Source: Hydrogenophaga palleronii NBRC 102513 (GTDB lineage Bacteria > Pseudomonadota > Gammaproteobacteria > Burkholderiales > Burkholderiaceae_C). Taken from it: a stretch of 64,000 nucleotides of DNA. The DNA lies in the NCBI RefSeq assembly GCF_001571225.1, contig NZ_BCTJ01000012.1, positions 1 to 64,000 of the forward strand, in the 5' to 3' direction. The notes under the pieces were generated by a model, which saw only the letters and a program-made list of their open reading frames with translations, was not told the DNA's origin and ran no database searches. Position 1 is the stretch's first letter. Each line of letters opens with the position of its first letter. The position numbers and the translations under genes are program-made. Below are positions 31,047 to 39,141 of the stretch, piece by piece.

Positions 31047-33382
31047 GCCGGGCCGCCTGGCGTGCCCTGTGGATCTGGCTGGCGGCGATGGCCGTGGGCC
31101 TGGTGCTGTTGTGGAACACGCGTTTCTCGGCCGACGTTTCTTTCTTCCTGCCTTCGCGCCCGACCGCCGAACAGGCGGTGATGGTCGACCAGTTGCGCGA
31201 AGGCGCGGTCTCGCGCCTGTTGATGGGCGCGATCTCCGGTGGCACGCCCGAGCAGCGCGCCGACGCCTCGCGCGCGCTGCGCGCCGCGCTGGCCGAAGAC
31301 CCGTCGCTGGACACGGTGCAGAACGGCGAATCCACCGCGATGGAGGCCGCGCGCGACTTCCTGCTCGACCACCGTTATGTGCTGAGCGGCGCTGTCACGC
31401 CCGAACGCTTCAGCGTCGACGGCCTGCGCGCTGCGGTCACGAACAGCGTGAACCTGCTGAGCTCCTCGGCCGGCCTGCTGTTCAAACCCTTCCTGGCGCG
31501 CGACCCGACCGGTGAACTGGTTGAACTGATCTCGGGCCTGAACGCCGGCGTGCAGCCCAACGAGCAGGAGGGCGTGTGGGCCTCGCGCGACGGCGAGCGC
31601 GCCATGCTGCTGGTGCAGACGCACGCGCTCGGCTCCGACACCGACGGCCAGAGCGCCGCCATCGACCTGATCCGCAGCCGCTTCGAACAGATCCAGCGCG
31701 AGCAGGGCGCCTCCGAACTGCAGCTGGAGCTGTCCGGCCCCGGCGTGTTCGCGGTGCGCGCGCGCTCCACCATCCAGCGCGAGGTGAGCCGGCTCTCGGG
31801 CATGAGCACCGCCATCCTGGCCGTCATGCTGTGGTTCGTGTTCCGGCGCGTGCGCCTGATGGCGCTCACGCTGGTGCCGGTGCTCAGCGGCACGCTCGCC
31901 GCCGTGGTGGCGGTGGGCCTGGTGCACGGCACCGTGTTCGGCATCACCATCGGTTTCGGCGCGGCGCTGATCGGCGAGGCGGTGGACTACGCCATCTATT
32001 ACTTCGTGCAGTCGGGCCGGCAGGGCATGTCGTCCTGGCGTGAGCAGTACTGGCCCACCATCCGGCTCGGCGTGCTCACCTCGTTGTTCGGCTTTGGCGC
32101 GCTGCTGTTCTCCGGCTTCCCCGGCCTGGCGCAACTCGGCCTGTACGCCATCACCGGCGTGCTCACCGCTGCCCTGGTGACGCGTTTCCTGCTGCCCCAG
32201 CTCGCCGGCCCCGGCGTGCACCTGACCGACGGCGCGCGCCAGGGCCGCCTGTTGCGCCCGCTGGTGGACCGCGCGGTGCTGCTGCGCTGGCCGCTGCTGG
32301 CGCTGGTGTTCGTCTCGGGCGTGTACCTGGTGCAGCAGCGCAACGACCTGTGGCAGTCCGACCTGTCGGCGCTGTCCACCGTGACGCAGGCCGAGGGCGA
32401 GCTCGACGCGCGCATGCGCAGCGACATCGGCGCCCCCGACGCCCGCTACATGGCGGTGATCACCGCACCCGACCGCGAGAGCGCGTTGCAGGCCGCCGAA
32501 CGCGCGGGCGCGAAGCTGCAACCCCTGATCGCCCAGGGCCTGATCGGCGGCTTCGACACGCCGGCGCGATTCCTGCCCAGCGAAGCCACGCAGGACGCGC
32601 GCCGCGCCGCCCTGCCCACACCGGAGGTGCTGCGCGAACGCCTGGCCACCGCGCTGGCCGGCGCACCGCTGTCGGCCGAACGGCTGCAGCCTTTCCTGGA
32701 CGACGTAGCGGCCGCGCGCAATGCGCCAAGGCTGACCCGCGAAGCCCTCGAAGGCACCGGCCTGGGGCTGGCGGTGGATGCGTTGCTGATGCAACGCACC
32801 AACGGCTGGAGTGTGCTGCTGCCGCTGCGGCCTGCGGCGGATGCCGACAGCGCCGACATCCCGGTGGCGGCGGTGCGCGAGGCCCTGGCCGGCAGCGGCG
32901 CATTGTTCATCGACCTCAAGGGCGAGTTCGACACGCTGTATGGCGACTACATCGACGAGGCCATCGTGCTCTCGCTCGCCGGCATGCTGGCCATCGTGCT
33001 GCTGCTGGCCTTCGTGCAGCGCAGCGCGCTGCGCCTGGCCAGCGTGATGCTGCCGCTGGTGATGGCGGTGATGGTGATCATCGCCGGCCTGCACTTCTTC
33101 GGTGTGCGCCTGCACCTGCTGCACCTGGTGGGCATGCTGCTCACGGTTGCGGTGGGCTCCAACTACGCGCTGTTCTTCGACCGCCTCGCGCTCGGTGAGC
33201 TGATCGATGACGAGACCCTGCTGTCCATCGGCGTGGCCAGCACCGCCACCACCATCGGCTTCGGCGTGCTGGCGTTTTCGTCGGTGCCGGTGCTGCAGGC
33301 CATCGGCATCACGGTCGGCCCGGGTGCCTTGCTGGCGCTGGTGCTGTCGGCGGCGTTTGCCGTCAGAAGGCCGGCGCGGTGA
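31043..33382 (+). CDS. MMPL/RND-family exporter of the aryl-polyene locus
   Basis: 779-residue inner-membrane protein. It has an N-terminal helix, a large periplasmic domain (about 30-255), a bundle of about five helices, a second periplasmic domain (about 445-630) and a second helix bundle. IGFGAALIGEAVDYAIYYF and LLTVAVGSNYALFFDRLALGE hold the acidic residues in the membrane core that conduct protons in RND/MMPL pumps. It would extract the aryl-polyene lipid from the inner membrane for transfer to the outer membrane, with the LolA-like protein. Both junctions overlap by 4 nt. Confidence 0.92.
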   Translation: MSRAAWRALWIWLAAMAVGLVLLWNTRFSADVSFFLPSRPTAEQAVMVDQLREGAVSRLLMGAISGGTPEQRADASRALRAALAEDPSLDTVQNGESTAMEAARDFLLDHRYVLSGAVTPERFSVDGLRAAVTNSVNLLSSSAGLLFKPFLARDPTGELVELISGLNAGVQPNEQEGVWASRDGERAMLLVQTHALGSDTDGQSAAIDLIRSRFEQIQREQGASELQLELSGPGVFAVRARSTIQREVSRLSGMSTAILAVMLWFVFRRVRLMALTLVPVLSGTLAAVVAVGLVHGTVFGITIGFGAALIGEAVDYAIYYFVQSGRQGMSSWREQYWPTIRLGVLTSLFGFGALLFSGFPGLAQLGLYAITGVLTAALVTRFLLPQLAGPGVHLTDGARQGRLLRPLVDRAVLLRWPLLALVFVSGVYLVQQRNDLWQSDLSALSTVTQAEGELDARMRSDIGAPDARYMAVITAPDRESALQAAERAGAKLQPLIAQGLIGGFDTPARFLPSEATQDARRAALPTPEVLRERLATALAGAPLSAERLQPFLDDVAAARNAPRLTREALEGTGLGLAVDALLMQRTNGWSVLLPLRPAADADSADIPVAAVREALAGSGALFIDLKGEFDTLYGDYIDEAIVLSLAGMLAIVLLLAFVQRSALRLASVMLPLVMAVMVIIAGLHFFGVRLHLLHLVGMLLTVAVGSNYALFFDRLALGELIDDETLLSIGVASTATTIGFGVLAFSSVPVLQAIGITVGPGALLALVLSAAFAVRRPAR

Positions 33383-34131
33383 GCCGCACGCTGCGCACCG
33401 TCGGCCACCTGGGCAACGCTCCGCGGTTGCTGGTGATGCTGCCGGGTGTCGCCATGCGGCCCGAAGACATCTTCGACGCCGGCTGTGGCGCGGCCATTGA
33501 ACGCCGCGGCCTGGCGCTCGACCTGCTGGCGGTGGACACCGCCGGCATCGGCCTGGACGCGGTGCACACCTGGGACGCGCTGCAACACGAGATCATCGAT
33601 CCGGCACGTGCGCGTGGTGCGCAGGTCTGGCTGTGCGGCATCTCGCTCGGCGGCATGGTGGCCATGGGCCACCTGACCGAGCGCCCCGGCGCGGCCGACG
33701 GCCTGTGCCTGCTCGCGCCCTACCCGGGCAGTCTGCCGAGCGTGAACGCGATCCGGCGCGCCGGTGGCCCCGAACACTGGCGCCCCAGCGAAGCCGATCT
33801 GCGCGACCCCGAGCTGCGCGTCTGGCAGTGGCTGCGGTCGCCACCGGCCGATCTGCCGGTGTTCATCGGCTGGGGCAGCGAAGACCGCTTCGCCGCCCGC
33901 ATCGAACAACTCGCCAACCGTTTCCCGGCTCCGGTGCGCCACGCCGTGCCGGGTGGGCACGACTGGTCGGCCTGGCTGCCGCTGTGGGAAAAATTTCTGG
34001 ACACCCCCTGCGTCGCCTTCGACGCCTCCCCCCTGGAAGGGGGGCGACACCAGAGGCCCGGCAGAGCCGGTTCCCCGGTGTCTCTGGGTGAAGGCACTTC
34101 TGGCGTGGCCGGTCGCGACGGGGAGGATTGA
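33379..34131 (+). CDS. Alpha/beta hydrolase-like protein with repeat-encoded C-terminal tail
   Basis: 250-residue protein starting with GTG inside the MMPL stop (GTGA). Residues about 15-212 form an alpha/beta hydrolase: LVMLPGVAMRPEDIF near the N-terminus, the nucleophile elbow LCGISLGGMVAM, FIGWGSEDRFAARI (acid) and PGGHDWSAW (His). It could be a thioesterase or editing hydrolase for the polyene pathway. The natural end seems to be LWEKFLDT at about residue 212; the last about 38 residues (Pro/Gly/Arg-rich) are encoded by a structured repeat-like sequence at 34004-34115, so the original stop was probably replaced. Confidence 0.8.
   Translation: MSRTLRTVGHLGNAPRLLVMLPGVAMRPEDIFDAGCGAAIERRGLALDLLAVDTAGIGLDAVHTWDALQHEIIDPARARGAQVWLCGISLGGMVAMGHLTERPGAADGLCLLAPYPGSLPSVNAIRRAGGPEHWRPSEADLRDPELRVWQWLRSPPADLPVFIGWGSEDRFAARIEQLANRFPAPVRHAVPGGHDWSAWLPLWEKFLDTPCVAFDASPLEGGRHQRPGRAGSPVSLGEGTSGVAGRDGED
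34004..34115 (+). repeat. Structured GC-rich repeat-like element at the 3' end of the hydrolase gene
   Basis: Successive inverted repeats occur: GCGTCG/CGACGC (34010-34025), CCCCCC/GGGGGG (about 34028-34044), CCGGC/GCCGG (about 34058-34070), GACACC/GGTGTC (34046-34051 with 34077-34082) and CCAGAG/CTCTGG (34050-34055 with 34082-34087). This arrangement resembles short dispersed intergenic repeats of Comamonadaceae genomes. No second copy was seen in the window, so the repeat status is inferred. Confidence 0.5.
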
Positions 34132-34132
34132 C

Positions 34133-34972
34133 ATGGCAGCGCGCTGGACCCCCGCCCCCCTGCTGAGTGCCAGCGCCGCGGTGCACGGTGCGGCCGTGCT
34201 GGGCACGCTGGCGGTGCCGGCCGCCTGGCCCTGGGCGGTGGGCGCGCTGGTGGCCAACCACGCGCTGCTGGCCGGTGCCGGCCTGTGGCCGAGTTCGCAC
34301 CTGCTCGGGCCCAACCTGATCCGCCTGCCCGAGGCCGCGGTGCAGCGGCGCGAGATCGCGCTGACCATCGACGACGGCCCCGACCCCGCCGTGACGCCGC
34401 GCGTGCTCGACCTGCTCGACGCCGCCGGCGTGCAAGCCAGCTTCTTCTGCATCGGCCGCATCGCCGAACAACACCCGGCGCTGTGCCGCGAGATCGTGCA
34501 GCGCGGCCACCGCGTGGAGAACCACGGCCATGCGCACAGCAACGCCTTCTCGCTGTTCGGCCCCGGCGCGATGCGGCGCGACATCCAGCGCGCGCAGGCC
34601 ACGCTGAGCGACATTACCGGCCAGGCGCCGGCGTTCTTCCGCGCCACCGCCGGCCTGCGCAACCCCTTTCTCGACCCGGTGCTGCACCGCCTCGGCCTGC
34701 GCCTGGCCACCTGGACGCGGCGTGCCTACGACACCCGCAACGGGAACCCCGAGCGGGTGCTGCAGCGCCTGGCCGCGCCGCTGGCCGCGGGCGACATCGT
34801 GCTCGCGCACGACGGCCACGCCGCGCGCACACCGGCCGGCGAGCCGGTGCTGCTGGCGGTGCTGCCGCGCCTGCTGCAGACCATCCGCGAACGCCAGCTG
34901 CGTCCCGTGACCCTTCTGCAGGGCACCATCGACATGCCTTTTCCCGTAGCCCACTCCGACCACCGCCCCTGA
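34133..34972 (+). CDS. Polysaccharide deacetylase (NodB-homology) family protein
   Basis: 279-residue protein. Two hydrophobic stretches near the N-terminus (about 12-58) suggest membrane anchoring. The NodB motifs are TIDDGPDPAVTPRVLDLLD (the Asp-Asp pair), HRVENHGHAHSN (metal-binding His residues), FFRATAGLRNPFLDP and GDIVLAHDGHA. These metal enzymes remove N- or O-acetyl groups from sugars. It is unusual to find one inside an aryl-polyene operon; it might modify a sugar head group added by the glycosyltransferase encoded at 41549-42310. It follows the hydrolase by 1 nt and precedes the methyltransferase by 1 nt. Confidence 0.88.
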   Translation: MAARWTPAPLLSASAAVHGAAVLGTLAVPAAWPWAVGALVANHALLAGAGLWPSSHLLGPNLIRLPEAAVQRREIALTIDDGPDPAVTPRVLDLLDAAGVQASFFCIGRIAEQHPALCREIVQRGHRVENHGHAHSNAFSLFGPGAMRRDIQRAQATLSDITGQAPAFFRATAGLRNPFLDPVLHRLGLRLATWTRRAYDTRNGNPERVLQRLAAPLAAGDIVLAHDGHAARTPAGEPVLLAVLPRLLQTIRERQLRPVTLLQGTIDMPFPVAHSDHRP

Positions 34973-34973
34973 C

Positions 34974-35762
34974 ATGAGCCGCCAATCCGTGCAACTGCTG
35001 GTCAATGAAGCCAGCGCCACCTTCCGCCCCAGCGGGCGTTTCGCTTACCACTACGCGCGTGGCAAGCTGGGCTACGACACCATCTTCCACGAGATGCTGC
35101 GCCGTGGCCTGCTGCCCGAAGGCGGCCACTACCTCGATCTCGGTTGCGGCCAGGGCAGCCTGTTCGCCTGGCTGCTGGCGGCGCGCCAGCTGCACGCGCA
35201 AGGCCAGTGGCCCGCTGGCTGGGCGCCACCACCCAAGCCCACGAAACTGCGCGGCATCGAGCTGATGCAGAAAGACGTGGACCGTGCCGCGCGCGCCTTC
35301 GGCCCACAGCACCCGGTGGTGCGGGTGGAGCAGGGCGACATGAACGTGGCCGATTTCGGCCGCCCCGACGCCATCCTGATCCTCGACGCGCTGCACTACT
35401 TCAGCCACGAACAGCAACGCGAAGTGCTGGCGCGCATCCGCCAGGCGCTGCCGCCCGGCGGCGTGTTCCTGACCCGTGTCGGCGACGCCGGCGCCGGCCT
35501 CACCTACCGCATCTGCAACGGCGTGGACCGCCTCGTCACCTACACCCGCGGCCACCGCCTGCCGCGCCTGTACTGCCGCACGATGCAGGACTGGGTGGCC
35601 GAGCTCGAACGCCTGGGCTTCGAGGTCGACACCGAGCCCATGAGCGGGCGCAAGCCTTTTGCCAACGTGATGCTGGTGTGTCGGGTGCCGCACGGTGCGC
35701 CCGCGCCCGCAGTGGCACCATCTGACACAATGCCCGACCCCCATTCCACCGCCACACCGTGA
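34974..35762 (+). CDS. SAM-dependent methyltransferase
   Basis: 262-residue class I methyltransferase. Motif I is YLDLGCGQGSLFAWLL (about 53-68), followed by a Pro-rich insertion and LRGIELMQKDVDRAARAF (motif II). The DAILILDALHYFSHEQQREVLARIRQALPPGGVFL segment is post-I/III. O-methylation of the aryl head group is known in aryl-polyenes and would be its expected role; the acceptor is inferred. The C-terminal 20 residues are low-complexity. Overlaps the ketosynthase start as GTGA. Confidence 0.88.
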   Translation: MSRQSVQLLVNEASATFRPSGRFAYHYARGKLGYDTIFHEMLRRGLLPEGGHYLDLGCGQGSLFAWLLAARQLHAQGQWPAGWAPPPKPTKLRGIELMQKDVDRAARAFGPQHPVVRVEQGDMNVADFGRPDAILILDALHYFSHEQQREVLARIRQALPPGGVFLTRVGDAGAGLTYRICNGVDRLVTYTRGHRLPRLYCRTMQDWVAELERLGFEVDTEPMSGRKPFANVMLVCRVPHGAPAPAVAPSDTMPDPHSTATP

Positions 35763-36958
35763 AGCCCCTGCTGCTGTCCGCTTACACCGCCACCACCTGC
35801 CTGGGTGTGGGCCTGGATGCCCACCGCGCGGCCGTGCGTGCCGACCGCAGCGGCCTGGCGCCCTGTTCTTTTGAAACCGTGGACCTGCCGACCTGGGTCG
35901 GCGAGGTGGCGGGCGTGGACGAACATCCGCTGCCCGCTGCGCTGGCCGCCTACGACTGCCGCAACCATCGCCTGGCCCTGCTGGCGCTGCAGGCCGACGG
36001 CTTCGAGGCGCGGGTGCGCGAAGCGGTGGCGCGTTACGGCGCCGGTCGGGTGGGGGTGTTCATGGGCACCAGCACCTCGGGCATCCTGCAGACCGAGCTG
36101 GCCTACCGCCAGCGCGATCCGGTCACCGGCGCGCTGCCCGAGGCCTTTCACTACGGCAACACCCACAACCCGTATTCGCTCAGCGAATGCCTGCGCGAGC
36201 ACCTGGGCATCACCGGCATGGCCACCACCATCTCCACCGCCTGTTCGTCCAGCGCCAAGGTGTTCGCCGCCGCGGCGCGGCAGATCGAACTCGGCACGCT
36301 CGACGCCGCCCTGGTGGGTGGCGTGGACTCGTTGTGCCTCACCACCATGTACGGCTTTGCTTCGCTCGGCCTCACCTCCAGCCAGCCCTGCCGGCCCTGT
36401 GACGTGGACCGCGACGGCATCTCCATCGGCGAGGGCGCGGCCTACGCGCTGCTGGAGCGCCCGGGCGCCACGCTGCCGGCCGACGCGGTGTTGCTGCAGG
36501 GCGCGGGCGAGTCGAGCGACGCGTACCACATGTCTTCACCACACCCCGACGGCCTGGGCGCGCAGATGGCCATGACGGCCGCGCTGCGTTCGGCAGGCCT
36601 CACGGCCGAGGCCATCGGCTACATCAACCTGCATGGCACCGCCACGCCGGCCAACGACGCGGCCGAGGGCAAGGCGGTGGCCGCGGTGTTCGGCGACCGC
36701 GTGCCGTGTTCGTCCACCAAGGGCGCCACCGGCCACACGCTGGGCGCCGCCGGTGCGGTCGAGGCGGTGTTGTGCGCCATGGCGCTGGTGGACGGCTTCC
36801 TGCCCGGCAGCCCGGGCACGCGCCAGCTCGACCCGGCCATTCCGCTGCACTGCCAGCTGCACGGCGCGGCCGCGCCGGGGCTGCGCCACGCGCTCACCAA
36901 CTCCTTCGGTTTCGGCGGCAGCAACTGCAGCCTGGTGTTTGGCCGGGGGCAGGCATGA
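35759..36958 (+). CDS. Beta-ketoacyl-ACP synthase 2 of the aryl-polyene locus
   Basis: 399-residue ketosynthase with a GTG start overlapping the methyltransferase stop. Catalytic Cys162 lies in ISTACSSSAKVFA; the histidines are in NLHGTATPANDAAEG and SSTKGATGHTLGAAGAVEAV; it closes with TNSFGFGGSNCSLVF. It differs clearly from the first ketosynthase and probably handles initiation or a different chain length. Followed by the inactive partner subunit with a 4-nt overlap. Confidence 0.93.
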   Translation: MKPLLLSAYTATTCLGVGLDAHRAAVRADRSGLAPCSFETVDLPTWVGEVAGVDEHPLPAALAAYDCRNHRLALLALQADGFEARVREAVARYGAGRVGVFMGTSTSGILQTELAYRQRDPVTGALPEAFHYGNTHNPYSLSECLREHLGITGMATTISTACSSSAKVFAAAARQIELGTLDAALVGGVDSLCLTTMYGFASLGLTSSQPCRPCDVDRDGISIGEGAAYALLERPGATLPADAVLLQGAGESSDAYHMSSPHPDGLGAQMAMTAALRSAGLTAEAIGYINLHGTATPANDAAEGKAVAAVFGDRVPCSSTKGATGHTLGAAGAVEAVLCAMALVDGFLPGSPGTRQLDPAIPLHCQLHGAAAPGLRHALTNSFGFGGSNCSLVFGRGQA

Positions 36959-37758
36959 GCGCCGTGAACGCCCCCCTGCACGCCTGGATCGAAGGCATCG
37001 GCCTGATCGCGCCCGGCCTGCCCGACTGGCCCAGCGCACGCGCCGTGCTGCGTGGTGAACAGCCCTGGGTGTCCGCGCCCTCGGTGCTGCCCGCGCCCGC
37101 GCTGCTGCCGGCGGCCGAACGCCGCCGTGCCAGCCGCGTCATCAAACTCTCGCTGGGCATCGGCCTGGAGGCGGCGGCCGGGGCCGACGTGTCCACGCTG
37201 GCCACCGTGTTCAGCGCCTCCGGTTCCGACGGCCACAACTGCCATGCCCTGTGCGAGCAGCTGGCCACCGACGACCGCCATGTGTCGCCCACGCGGTTCC
37301 ACAACTCGGTGCACAACGCGCCGGCCGGTTACTGGGGCATCGCCACGCGCTCCATGGCGCCGTGCCAGGTGCTGTGCGCCTTCGACGGCAGCTTCGGTGC
37401 CGGCCTGGTCGATGCACTCGCCCAGGTGGTGCTCGACCAGCAGCCCACGCTGCTGCTGGCCTACGACAGCGAATACCCCGAGCCGTTGTTCTCCAAGCGC
37501 CCCTTGCCCGACTGCGCCGGTGTGGCGCTGCGCCTGGTGCCACAGCGCACGCCGCAGGCGCTGGCCCGCATCCGCGTGAACACCACCGAAGCACCCGCGT
37601 TGCCGATGGACACGCAGTCGCTCGAAGGCCTGCGCGCCGCCATCCCGGCGCTGCGTGCGCTGCCGCTGCTGGAGCGGCTGGCGCAGGGCCGCGGCGGTGA
37701 TGTCTGCCTGGACTACCTGCCCGGCCTGCAGCTGGCGGTGCAGGTCGAGATGGCATGA
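36955..37758 (+). CDS. Beta-ketoacyl synthase chain-length-factor-like protein
   Basis: 267-residue protein related to the N-terminal half of ketosynthases (IEGIGLIAPGLPDW, SGSDGHNCHALCEQ, FHNSVHNAPAGYWGIATRS). Where the active-site TACSS would be it reads LCAFDGSFGAGL, and no catalytic histidine motifs follow, so it cannot condense by itself. Such truncated KS proteins in aryl-polyene loci pair with an active KS and set chain length. Starts within the previous stop (ATGA); overlaps the next gene by 4 nt. Confidence 0.88.
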   Translation: MSAVNAPLHAWIEGIGLIAPGLPDWPSARAVLRGEQPWVSAPSVLPAPALLPAAERRRASRVIKLSLGIGLEAAAGADVSTLATVFSASGSDGHNCHALCEQLATDDRHVSPTRFHNSVHNAPAGYWGIATRSMAPCQVLCAFDGSFGAGLVDALAQVVLDQQPTLLLAYDSEYPEPLFSKRPLPDCAGVALRLVPQRTPQALARIRVNTTEAPALPMDTQSLEGLRAAIPALRALPLLERLAQGRGGDVCLDYLPGLQLAVQVEMA

Positions 37759-38216
37759 GCAACACACCCGCGACACCACCCACGCTCGACCACGCCGGCA
37801 TCGCCGCGCGCATTCCGCACCAGGGCAACATGTGCCTGCTCGACGCAGTGCAGGCGTGGTCGGCCGCGCACATCGTCTGCCGTGCCGTGGGCCACACCGA
37901 CCCCTTGCACCCGCTGCGCGCGGCCGACCGCCTGGGCGCGGCCAACGGCATCGAATACGCGGCGCAGGCGATGGCGGTGCACGGCGCGCTGGTGGCCGGC
38001 GCCGATGCCGCACCACGCCAGGGTTACCTCACCAGCGTGCGCAGCGTGAGCCTGCATGTGGCGCGGCTCGACGACCTGCCGGGCCCGCTCGAAGTGCGCG
38101 CCGAACGCCTCTCGGGCGATGCGAACAACGTGCTCTACGGCTTCAGCGTGCAACATGCGGGCGTGTGCCTGCTGGAAGGGCGCGCGGCGGTGGTGCTCGA
38201 CGCCAACACCCTTTGA
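37755..38216 (+). CDS. Hotdog-fold 3-hydroxyacyl-ACP dehydratase (aryl-polyene locus)
   Basis: 153-residue protein. IAARIPHQGNMCLLDAVQAW (about 16-35) and LGAANGIEYAAQAMAVHGAL (about 62-81) are the two hotdog active-site segments, with His22 and Glu68, as in the ApeP/FabA-like dehydratases of aryl-polyene loci. It should work with the ketoreductase encoded 34 nt downstream and complement the smaller dehydratase at 29261-29575. Confidence 0.87.
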   Translation: MSNTPATPPTLDHAGIAARIPHQGNMCLLDAVQAWSAAHIVCRAVGHTDPLHPLRAADRLGAANGIEYAAQAMAVHGALVAGADAAPRQGYLTSVRSVSLHVARLDDLPGPLEVRAERLSGDANNVLYGFSVQHAGVCLLEGRAAVVLDANTL

Positions 38217-38250
38217 ATCCGAATCCGAACCCGACCCAGGACGAACAGCC

Positions 38251-38982
38251 ATGAACACGAGCAAACGCGCACTGGTCACTGGCGGCAGCGGCGGCATCGG
38301 CGCGGCGATCTGCCGGCGCCTGGCGGCCGACGGCCACCACGTGATCGTGCACGCCAACCGCGGCCTCGACAAAGCGCAGGCCACCGCACAAGCCATTCGC
38401 GACGCCGGTGGCAGTGCCGAAGCCCTGGCCTTCGACATCACCGACCGCGCGGCCACCGCCGCCGCGCTGGCCGCGTTGGTGGAGAGCGGCGGCGCGGTGC
38501 AGATCCTGGTGAACAACGCCGGCATCCACGACGACGCGGTGTTCCCCGGCATGAGCGGCGAACAGTGGGACCGTGTGGTGGACGTGTCGCTCAACGGTTT
38601 CTACAACGTCACGCAGCCACTCACCATGCCGATGATCCGCAAGCGCTGGGGCCGCATCGTGAGCATCTCCTCGGTGGCCGGCGTCATGGGCAACCGCGGC
38701 CAGGTCAACTACGCGGCCGCCAAGGGCGCGCTGCACGCGGCCAGCAAGTCGCTCGCGCTCGAACTCGCCAGCCGCGGCATCACCGTCAACGCGGTGGCGC
38801 CCGGCATCATCGACACCGACATGATCGAAGGCAGCTTCGACGCCGAGACCATCAAACGCCTGGTGCCGATGCAGCGCGCCGGCCGCGCCGACGAAGTGGC
38901 CGAGCTGGTGGCCTTCCTCGCCTCCGACAAGGCCGCTTACGTGAGCGGGCAGGTGATCTCGATCAACGGTGCCATGTGCTGA
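38251..38982 (+). CDS. 3-ketoacyl-ACP reductase (FabG-like) of the aryl-polyene locus
   Basis: 243-residue short-chain dehydrogenase. ALVTGGSGGIGAAICRRLA (NADPH site), LVNNAGIHDD, ISSVAGVMGNRGQVNYAAAKGAL (Ser, Tyr, Lys) and VAPGIIDTDMI are all intact. It reduces the 3-keto group after each condensation; the dehydratases then form the conjugated double bonds. Last gene of the plus-strand biosynthetic operon. The 34-nt gap before it contains a small GAATCC-type direct repeat and an AGGACGAA region as ribosome binding site. Confidence 0.93.
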   Translation: MNTSKRALVTGGSGGIGAAICRRLAADGHHVIVHANRGLDKAQATAQAIRDAGGSAEALAFDITDRAATAAALAALVESGGAVQILVNNAGIHDDAVFPGMSGEQWDRVVDVSLNGFYNVTQPLTMPMIRKRWGRIVSISSVAGVMGNRGQVNYAAAKGALHAASKSLALELASRGITVNAVAPGIIDTDMIEGSFDAETIKRLVPMQRAGRADEVAELVAFLASDKAAYVSGQVISINGAMC

Positions 38983-39141
38983 GCCCGGCACCGATAGGAT
39001 CACGGGGTTCGCACCCGCGTTCTGCAGGTCTGCTCCTCCCGGCGTGAAAGCCCCGCACACCGGCCGCACCCCACGGGGCGAGCCACGCCTTTCAACACCC
39101 GACCGCCTGCCCCACCAGGGCCTGCAGGTCCATCAGAGGGG

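Noticed and set aside
36955-37758. Broken ketosynthase pseudogene
   Set aside because: Short length and absent active-site Cys are normal for the chain-length-factor-like subunit found in aryl-polyene loci, and the frame and overlaps are intact.
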